Below, piece after piece: positions 13,786 to 18,312 of a DNA stretch of 18,312 nucleotides (positions are counted from its first letter, which is position 1; each line of letters starts with the position of its first letter). The DNA comes from JAXDLH01 sp034666705 (GTDB lineage: Bacteria; Chloroflexota; UBA6077; SHYK01). Where the stretch lies: assembly GCA_034666705.1 (NCBI GenBank), contig JAXDLH010000054.1, positions 1 through 18,312 of the forward strand, read 5' to 3'. The notes under the pieces were generated by a model. That model was not told where the DNA came from, did no database searches, and worked only from the letters and a program-made list of their open reading frames with translations. The position numbers and the translations under genes were made by a program.

Positions 13786-14034
13786 CTACGCCAACGGCGC
13801 GCCCAAGGCGCCGACGGATCCCCAAGCGCTCAGGACGGCAAGGCCCAAGGGCCGTGATTTTGGGCTGCCCAGCAGATAGGCGGTTTCCTCCAGGGACTCG
13901 TAGTCTTCCAGGGACATCATCACGACAGCGCGCTCGTTCTTGCGCGTAATGATTACGGGCGCGTGGTCGTCGCTCACCTTCTCCATGATCTGGGCGAGCC
14001 GTGCACGTGCATGGGTATAAGAGATAACGTCCAT
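13786..14034 (-). CDS. Phd/YefM-family antitoxin with altered C-terminus, no toxin gene
   Basis: The 82-residue protein begins MDVISYTHARARLAQIMEKV and contains APVIITRKNERAVVMMSLEDYESLEETAYLL, a clear match to the DNA-binding and dimerisation part (about residues 1-55) of YefM/Phd antitoxins. After YLLGSP the normal toxin-wrapping helix, usually about 25-30 charged residues, is replaced by an unrelated hydrophobic tail rich in Leu, Ala and Gly. A frameshift or deletion at that point is likely. GGAG lies eight bases before the ATG. A YoeB-type toxin gene would be expected immediately downstream, but only 16 bases separate its stop from the convergent retropepsin gene. It may persist as a DNA-binding repressor only. 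Confidence 0.78.
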   Translation of the reverse strand: MDVISYTHARARLAQIMEKVSDDHAPVIITRKNERAVVMMSLEDYESLEETAYLLGSPKSRPLGLAVLSAWGSVGALGAPLA

Positions 14035-14056
14035 ACTGCAAACTCCGGGCCGCGAG

Positions 14057-14074
14057 CGTACAGATAACTGTACG
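14057..14074. promoter_or_regulatory. Perfect palindrome, likely antitoxin operator
   Basis: CGTACAG and CTGTACG are exact reverse complements around ATAA, located 23 bases before the antitoxin start codon. YefM-YoeB operators are known to be built on TGTACA-type palindromes, and this GTACAG/CTGTAC dyad is very close to that. Binding by the adjacent Phd/YefM-type protein is therefore a reasonable inference. Confidence 0.65.
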
Positions 14075-14169
14075 GCACATCGCGACGCGGCCCGTCATTA
14101 CCATGCGGGTTCGTCGCCGCAACGGTCCGGGCAGCGGGGTGCGGCGTTCGTCTTGCATATACATCCGGC

Positions 14170-14191
14170 AGGTGAGCATTGGCGTTCACCT
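14170..14191. repeat. 6-bp inverted repeat in the msrP leader
   Basis: AGGTGA (14170-14175) and TCACCT (14186-14191) form a small dyad just upstream of msrP, after a TATACA hexamer at 14158-14163 that may be a -10 box. It could be an operator or a weak leader hairpin. Confidence 0.35.
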
Positions 14192-14217
14192 ACCAGAACA
14201 CGTAGACTGGGCCGGTC

Positions 14218-15213
14218 ATGAACAACCTTCCAAAAGAGCCACCGAGCAGCGAGATCACCCCGCAGCGCCTGTACCTCAAGCGCCGTGAGTTCATCAAGAA
14301 CGGCGTGTATGCATTGGGCACGGCGGCGGCAATGGGTGGCGGCTTGTTGTACCTCGTGGGCAAGAGCCCGCCGCCGGATCAGCCATCGGTAGCCTCGGCC
14401 GCCGAGGTGGCTGCGAGCGAGGGGTACTCGGTCGTCGAGAACCACATTTACGACGTCGACGAGACACCCAACTCGTACAAGGACATCACGACCTACAACA
14501 ACTTCTACGAGTTCGGCCTCGACAAGAGCGATCCCGCTCGCAATGCCGGCACGCTGCGTCCGCATCCGTGGACGATCAGCGTCGAGGGCGAGGTCGCGAA
14601 GCCGCAGACGCTCGACGTGGATACGCTCCTCACCTCCTTCACGCAGGAGCAGCGAGTCTACCGGATGCGCTGTGTCGAGGCGTGGTCGTTGGTGATCCCA
14701 TGGGTCGGCTTTCCGCTGGGCGACCTGATCAAGCGGCTCGAGCCGACCGGCAACGCGAAATACGTCGAGTTCACCACCCTGAACGACCCAGAGCAGATGC
14801 CCGGCCTGCGCTCGCCCGTCCTCAGGTGGCCGTACGTCGAGGCGCTGCGGATGGACGAGGCGATGCACCCGCTGACGCTGCTGGCTACGGGGATCTACGG
14901 CAACCCGTTGCCGAACCAGGATGGCGCGCCGATCCGGCTCGTCGTGCCTTGGAAGTATGGTCTCAAGGGGATCAAGTCGATCGTGAAGATCCGCTTCACC
15001 GCAGAGCAGCCGCAGACCACCTGGTCGCTCGCCGCTCCGAACGAGTACGGCTTCTACGCGAACGTGAACCCCGCCGTGAACCATCCGCGCTGGAGCCAGG
15101 CGTCGGAGCGGCGCATCGGCGAGCTCGGCCGCCGGCCCACGCTTCCCTTCAACGGCTATGCGGAGCAGGTCGCCGACCTGTACGCCGGCATGGACCTCCG
15201 GAAGAACTTCTAG
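14218..15213 (+). CDS. msrP: Methionine sulfoxide reductase molybdenum subunit MsrP
   Basis: The 331-residue protein is the YedY/MsrP-type molybdopterin oxidoreductase, which reduces oxidised methionines in exported proteins. The signal region carries Arg22-Arg23 in LKRREFIKNG followed by a hydrophobic Ala/Gly/Leu stretch, a twin-arginine-type leader for export of the folded cofactor-loaded protein. Cys152 in YRMRCVEAWSLVIPWVGFPL is the molybdenum-ligating cysteine. The central PHPWTISVEGEVAKP segment and the C-terminal NEYGFYANVNP, VNHPRWSQASERRIG and DLYAGMD segments are typical of the family. The ATG at 14218 lacks a strong ribosome-binding site. It is followed by msrQ after 10 bases, the standard operon arrangement. 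Confidence 0.93.
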   Translation: MNNLPKEPPSSEITPQRLYLKRREFIKNGVYALGTAAAMGGGLLYLVGKSPPPDQPSVASAAEVAASEGYSVVENHIYDVDETPNSYKDITTYNNFYEFGLDKSDPARNAGTLRPHPWTISVEGEVAKPQTLDVDTLLTSFTQEQRVYRMRCVEAWSLVIPWVGFPLGDLIKRLEPTGNAKYVEFTTLNDPEQMPGLRSPVLRWPYVEALRMDEAMHPLTLLATGIYGNPLPNQDGAPIRLVVPWKYGLKGIKSIVKIRFTAEQPQTTWSLAAPNEYGFYANVNPAVNHPRWSQASERRIGELGRRPTLPFNGYAEQVADLYAGMDLRKNF

Positions 15214-15223
15214 GGCAGGCGAC

Positions 15224-15904
15224 GTGGCGAGAGCAGCAGCCGAATCCCCATTCGCGCCGTGGGCACGGCTCATCGGCGTTCCCTTCGGCCGGGGCAAGCG
15301 CGAGCCGCTGCCGTGGCTGAAGCCCGGTATTTTCTGGGGGAGCCTCGTCCCGCTGGTCTACATCGTGCTGCGCGCGAGCCAGGGGGAGCTGGGCGCCAAC
15401 CCCATCGCCGAGATTGAGAACGAGCTGGGGCTCACGGCGCTCATCATCCTCGTCGCCTCTCTGGCGTGCTCGCCCGCGCGCCGGCTGCTCGGGTGGACCT
15501 GGCCGATGCGCATCCGCCGCGAGCTCGGGCTCTTTGCGTTCTTCTATGTCTCGCTCCACTTCGCCACCTACATGTTCCTGGATCAGTTCTTCGACTTTGG
15601 CGCGATCCTCTCGGACATCGTCGACCGGCCGTTCATCACCGTGGGCTTCGCCGCATTCGTGCTGATGATCCCGCTCGCATACACCTCCACCAATGGCTGG
15701 ATCCGGCGGCTCGGCTATGCCCGCTGGGTGCGGCTGCACCAACTGGTCTATCTTTCGGGTGGTCTGGCGGTCCTGCACTTCATCTGGCGTGTGAAGATCG
15801 ACATCAGCCAACCGCTCGCCTACGCAATTGTGGTAGGCCTCCTGCTCGGTGCGCGGCTCATCCTCTGGGCACGCAAACGTCCAGCCACGCGCGCCGTGAA
15901 GTAA
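15224..15904 (+). CDS. msrQ: Heme-binding membrane subunit MsrQ
   Basis: The 226-residue protein is the b-type heme membrane partner that passes quinone-pool electrons to MsrP. Several hydrophobic helices are apparent (about residues 30-48, 62-80, 98-120, 135-152, 168-186 and 192-210), with histidines in the SLHFATYM, LHQLVYL and LHFIWR segments as probable heme ligands, matching the ferric reductase-like fold. The GTG at 15224 has AGGGCAGG upstream and gives the family's usual length; longer in-frame starts run back into msrP. It sits 10 bases after msrP and is certainly co-transcribed. Confidence 0.9.
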   Translation: MARAAAESPFAPWARLIGVPFGRGKREPLPWLKPGIFWGSLVPLVYIVLRASQGELGANPIAEIENELGLTALIILVASLACSPARRLLGWTWPMRIRRELGLFAFFYVSLHFATYMFLDQFFDFGAILSDIVDRPFITVGFAAFVLMIPLAYTSTNGWIRRLGYARWVRLHQLVYLSGGLAVLHFIWRVKIDISQPLAYAIVVGLLLGARLILWARKRPATRAVK

Positions 15905-15934
15905 CGGAGCACCCGACCACGCGCACTGGTCAAT

Positions 15935-15971
15935 TTGACCGTATTTTTAAACCAGTTTTATGCCAGTTTTA
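15935..15971 (+). promoter_or_regulatory. TTGACC and direct repeats before the regulator gene
   Basis: TTGACC (15935-15940) is a good -35 box; a weak -10 (TTATGC, 15958-15963) follows 17 bases later. Overlapping it are two direct repeats of CCAGTTTTA at 15952-15960 and 15963-15971, spaced 11 bases apart, one helical turn. This AT-rich island stands out from its surroundings and could be an autoregulatory operator for the GntR-type protein. Confidence 0.45.
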
Positions 15972-16044
15972 CCGACGTTGTGCTCCCCGATGCCTGGCAT
16001 ACTCTGTGCCGAGCAGCGCACACTGGCGTCCGGGGGCATGGAGC

Positions 16045-16572
16045 ATGGCCAGCGTCGACCTTCTCCGCGACCTCGCAATCCCAACCCGTGACGAAGAACC
16101 TGCCTACCGAGGGCTGGCACGCGTCATCCAGGAGCGCATTCACGCGGGCCAGTTGCGTCCAGGCGACCAACTGCCGACGCAGCGGGCGATCGCGCGCTCC
16201 CTCAACCTCAGCATGCACACCGTGCAACACGCTTACAACCTGCTCATCCGCGAGGGCGTGCTCGTGGGCGGCCACGGCAAGCGGGCCACCGTCGCCGACC
16301 GCCGGCGCGAGATGCCGCGTCGTGACCCCGACCTGGTCCCGGGGCGCCGCAAGGATCAGGTCCAACATCTCGTCGGCAAGATCCGCGACGTCGAGTCCAC
16401 GCGGGAGGGGATCCGGGTCTCGCTGCAGCTCGTCGAGGGCCAACTGCTGAAGCTCACGACGAGTCAGGCGGCGATGGCATGGCTCAACCTCGGGCCGGGG
16501 CAGACGGCGACGATCTCCCTCGAAGAGCTCGGCATTCACCTTACGCGCCCCGTCGCCAACGACGAACCGTAG
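16045..16572 (+). CDS. GntR-type regulator fused to a Mop/TOBE-like domain
   Basis: The 175-residue protein has a GntR-family winged helix at about residues 18-85 (RPGDQLPTQRAIARSLNLS, then HTVQHAYNLLIREGVLV). The C-terminal part, about residues 108-169, does not look like a FadR, HutC or MocR effector domain. It follows the roughly 60-residue Mop/TOBE pattern: GKIRDVES near 111-118, IRVSLQLVEGQLL near 123-135, the T-x-x-x-A motif in TTSQAA, the L-x-L-G-PGQ turn at 147-153, and an IHLTRP end at 164-169. Such domains bind molybdate or tungstate in ModE and ModC. The ATG at 16045 has a GGGGG site about eight bases upstream. It lies 140 bases after msrQ with its own candidate promoter and ends before a strong hairpin. 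The DNA-binding half is certain; the ligand domain is inferred from pattern. Confidence 0.78.
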   Translation: MASVDLLRDLAIPTRDEEPAYRGLARVIQERIHAGQLRPGDQLPTQRAIARSLNLSMHTVQHAYNLLIREGVLVGGHGKRATVADRRREMPRRDPDLVPGRRKDQVQHLVGKIRDVESTREGIRVSLQLVEGQLLKLTTSQAAMAWLNLGPGQTATISLEELGIHLTRPVANDEP

Positions 16573-16623
16573 CCAATTCTGCCCGAGCTCGGGCTTCCAG
16601 TCGTGCAACTCCGGCGATAGATA

Positions 16624-16662
16624 GCAGGAAGCCCCTAGGCCGCTGGCCCAGGGGCTTCCTGC
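16624..16662. terminator. Strong hairpin terminator between convergent genes
   Basis: GCAGGAAGCCCCT (16624-16636) pairs perfectly with AGGGGCTTCCTGC (16650-16662), and an inner GGCC/GGCC stem extends it around a three-base loop. No T-tract follows on either strand. Its position between the 3' ends of the regulator (+) and the microprotein gene (-) fits a bidirectional terminator. Confidence 0.75.
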
Positions 16663-16684
16663 GTAGCACTCAATTCGTGGTGGG

Positions 16685-16822
16685 TTACGAGGCGGGCACT
16701 GCCTGCTTGCGCATGACGTGCACGGCGCTGGGCGCCTCACGCTTCGAGGGAGCGAACCCCCAGACAATGATGAGCGCCGCAAACGAGATGAGCGCTGCGA
16801 TGGTCTCGAAACTCATGTCCAT
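16685..16822 (-). CDS. 45-residue single-pass membrane microprotein
   Basis: The minus strand encodes MDMSFETIAALISFAAL, then IIVWGFAPSKREAPSAVHV and a short basic end (MRKQAVPAS). GAGGGA lies six bases before the ATG at 16822, an ideal ribosome-binding site. Residues 5-24 form one transmembrane helix, followed by a positively charged tail, so the N-terminus should face outward under the positive-inside rule. It lies downstream of the ammonium transporter on the same strand, separated by a long hairpin. It ends 23 bases from the convergent terminator. I do not recognise the family; small subunits of membrane complexes look similar. The combination of start signal, helix and position makes it more than a chance frame. 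Confidence 0.65.
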   Translation of the reverse strand: MDMSFETIAALISFAALIIVWGFAPSKREAPSAVHVMRKQAVPAS

Positions 16823-16935
16823 GTTGCATCCCTCGCAATACGTGTGTTCGCTGCTGATCCAATGGTAGAGCCCACGGTCACAATCGCGTATAGACGAACT
16901 AGCTAGAAACTGAAGGGGACTTTTTGTGCGAGTTG

Positions 16936-16979
16936 ACCCGGTGCTGGGTGGTGCAACCGGGCACCACCCAGCACCGGGT
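16936..16979. terminator. Perfect 19-bp hairpin after the ammonium transporter gene
   Basis: Bases 16936-16954 (ACCCGGTGCTGGGTGGTGC) and 16961-16979 are exact reverse complements around a 6-base loop. It begins 22 bases past the transporter stop codon. There is no T-tract downstream on the minus strand, although a run of five Ts lies on the plus strand at 16921-16925. It is the likely transcript end or an mRNA-stabilising structure. Confidence 0.75.
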
Positions 16980-17001
16980 GCGCGAGATCATCCTAGCGAG
17001 G

Positions 17002-18312
17002 TTAGATCTCGACGGCGTAGGCGGCCTCGCCGTGCACCGAGGCATCCAGCCCGGCCAGCTCGTGCTCCGGATCCACCCGCAAGCCCACCGTCAGGTCGAC
17101 CAGCTTGAGCAGCAGGAAGGTCCAGCCCCCCGCCCAGATCCACGAGCACAGCACCGCGATCAACTGGATCAGCAGTTGCGCCGGGTTCCCGTATAGCAGC
17201 CCGTTGGCCCCGGCGCTGTTGATCGACAGGGTGGCGAACAGCCCGGTGGCGATCGCCCCCCAGGTGCCGCCTACCCCGTGCACCCCGAACACGTCCAGCG
17301 CGTCGTCCACCCCGACCCGCTCCTTGATCCCGATCACCGCCCAGTAGCAGATCACCCCGGCACCCAGCCCGATGATGATCGCCCCCATCGGCGTCACATA
17401 CCCGGATGCCGGGGTGATCGCCACCAGCCCGGCCACCGCCCCCGCCGCGGCACCCAGCACGCTCGGGCTGCCCTTGTGCACCCAGCTCACCGTCATCCAG
17501 GTGATCGCCGCCATCGCCGTCGCCACGTGCGTCACCACGAAGGCCGAGGTCGCCAGGGCCCCCGAGGCCAGCGCGCTCCCGGCGTTGAAGCCGAACCAGC
17601 CGAACCACAGCAGCGAGGCGCCCAGCACCACCATCGTGGCGTCGTGCGGCTCCAGGGGCTCCTCGCCAAAGCCCAGCCGCTTGCCCAGCACGATCGCCGC
17701 CACCAGCGCCGACACCCCGGAGCTGATGTGCACCACCGTGCCCCCGGCGAAGTCGATCGCGCCCAGGCCCCGCAGGAACCCGGGCACCCCGGCGCAGCCA
17801 TTCACCGCGGCCATCCCGTCCACCCCGGTGCAGCTCCACACCCAGTGCGCGATCGGGTCGTACACGATCGTGGCCCACAGCAGGGTGAAGAACACGAACG
17901 CCTTGAAGCTCATCCGCTCGGCAAACGCCCCGGTGATCAGCGCCGGGGTGATCACCGCGAACATCATCTGGAAGATCATGAACGCCTGGTGCGGCACCGT
18001 GGCCGCGTAGTCCCCGTTGGGGTCCAGCCCCACCCCGTTCAGGCCGAACCATTGCAGCCCGCCCAAGAGTCCCCCGCCCAGATCTGGGCCGAAGGCGAGG
18101 CTGTAGCCCCACAGCACCCACTGCACGCTGATGATGCCGATGATGATGAAGCTCTGCATAATCGTGGCCAGCGCGTTCTTGCGCCGCACCAGCCCGCCGT
18201 AGAAGAACGCCAGCCCCGGGGTCATCAACAGCACCAGGGCCGACGAGGTCAGCAGCCACGCGGTGTCCCCGCTGTCCACCTTCAAGGCCGCCGCCACCGG
18301 GGCCAGGGGCGC
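17002..18312 (-). CDS. amt: Ammonium transporter (Amt family), 5' end outside the window
   Basis: At least 431 residues are encoded; the frame is still open at the window edge, and the residues before VDSGDTAWLL look like the end of a signal peptide. The real start is therefore probably beyond 18312, not the GTG at 18297. Family landmarks are FFYGGLVRRKN, the GAFAERM segment, the IDFAGGTVVHISSG stretch with the first pore histidine, WFGFNAGS, and FGVHGVGGTWG with the second pore histidine. The C-terminal tail GLDASVHGEAAY matches the conserved cytoplasmic end that contacts the PII protein GlnK. It imports ammonium through a trimeric pore. Nearly every codon ends in G or C, more strictly than in neighbouring genes. 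No glnK/glnB gene lies downstream; it could be upstream outside the window. Confidence 0.95.
   Translation of the reverse strand, partial: APLAPVAAALKVDSGDTAWLLTSSALVLLMTPGLAFFYGGLVRRKNALATIMQSFIIIGIISVQWVLWGYSLAFGPDLGGGLLGGLQWFGLNGVGLDPNGDYAATVPHQAFMIFQMMFAVITPALITGAFAERMSFKAFVFFTLLWATIVYDPIAHWVWSCTGVDGMAAVNGCAGVPGFLRGLGAIDFAGGTVVHISSGVSALVAAIVLGKRLGFGEEPLEPHDATMVVLGASLLWFGWFGFNAGSALASGALATSAFVVTHVATAMAAITWMTVSWVHKGSPSVLGAAAGAVAGLVAITPASGYVTPMGAIIIGLGAGVICYWAVIGIKERVGVDDALDVFGVHGVGGTWGAIATGLFATLSINSAGANGLLYGNPAQLLIQLIAVLCSWIWAGGWTFLLLKLVDLTVGLRVDPEHELAGLDASVHGEAAYAVEI

Larger units (their letters stand above)
16573..17001. other. 429-base region between the regulator and the ammonium transporter
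   Basis: The stretch holds a strong hairpin (16624-16662), a 45-codon minus-strand gene (16685-16822) and a 19-bp hairpin (16936-16979), annotated separately. Minus-strand TATACG near 16892, with a weak TTCAGT 16 bases upstream, is a possible promoter for the microprotein gene. Confidence 0.6.

Noticed and set aside
14098..15297. Minus-strand frame of 399 codons opposite msrP
   Set aside because: Antisense shadow of a confidently identified gene.
18295..18297. GTG at 18297 as the start of the ammonium transporter
   Set aside because: The frame stays open to the window edge, the adjoining residues look like the end of a signal peptide, and no ribosome-binding site precedes the GTG.
1..18312. 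Prophage, integrative element or insertion sequence
   Set aside because: No integrase, transposase, phage structural gene, tRNA attachment site or terminal repeats were recognised, despite the accessory character of 6.1-8.1 kb and 13.1-14.1 kb.

Overview
The window is GC-rich, gene-dense bacterial DNA with mixed strands and short intergenic gaps. No rRNA, tRNA, CRISPR array or insertion sequence was recognised. My best guess for the source is a member of the Chloroflexota, probably a soil or aquatic lineage. That rests on the gene repertoire: orphan solute-binding proteins, Rieske and LigB-type oxygenases, an M24 creatinase-like protein, a DUF5678/retropepsin pair, and several small toxin-antitoxin loci. 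It also rests on a repeat at the left edge resembling dispersed repeats I associate with that phylum. This is inference, not proof. LAYOUT. 1-3100 (+): a long inverted repeat, a secreted-style Asp-box (BNR) beta-propeller protein without a signal peptide, and a family 5 solute-binding lipoprotein that ends in a 16-bp tandem triplication. 3119-3511 (+): a RidA-type deaminase. 3697-5878 (-): a two-gene operon of a PBP2-type protein related to 4,5-dihydroxyphthalate decarboxylase followed by an M24 creatinase/aminopeptidase-fold protein that lacks most metal ligands. 6162-8009 (+): an accessory patch with an XRE regulator plus RelE toxin stub, an isochorismatase-like hydrolase with a shortened core, a ParD antitoxin plus ParE stub, and a broken VOC/glyoxalase gene. 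8169-12437: a LigB-type extradiol dioxygenase (+), a Rieske ring-hydroxylating oxygenase (-) and a ThDP enzyme (+); the last two diverge from a shared promoter region. 12521-13769 (+): YceI, DUF5678 and a retropepsin-like protease. 13786-14034 (-): a Phd/YefM antitoxin with no toxin, preceded by a GTAC-type palindrome. 14218-16572 (+): MsrP, MsrQ and a GntR-type regulator whose C-terminal half looks like a molybdate-binding Mop/TOBE domain. 16624-18312: a strong hairpin, an unlisted 45-residue membrane microprotein (-), another long hairpin, and an ammonium transporter (-) running off the right edge. HOW THE GENES MAY WORK TOGETHER. The Rieske oxygenase, the dihydroxyphthalate decarboxylase-like protein and the LigB-like dioxygenase correspond by family to three steps of phthalate-to-protocatechuate catabolism. 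They are not one operon, however, and several required partners are absent. MsrP/MsrQ form a molybdenum-dependent methionine sulfoxide repair system, and the adjacent GntR-Mop fusion is a natural candidate for a molybdate-responsive regulator. The three antitoxin genes, each with a missing or truncated toxin, suggest repeated toxin loss in one small area.
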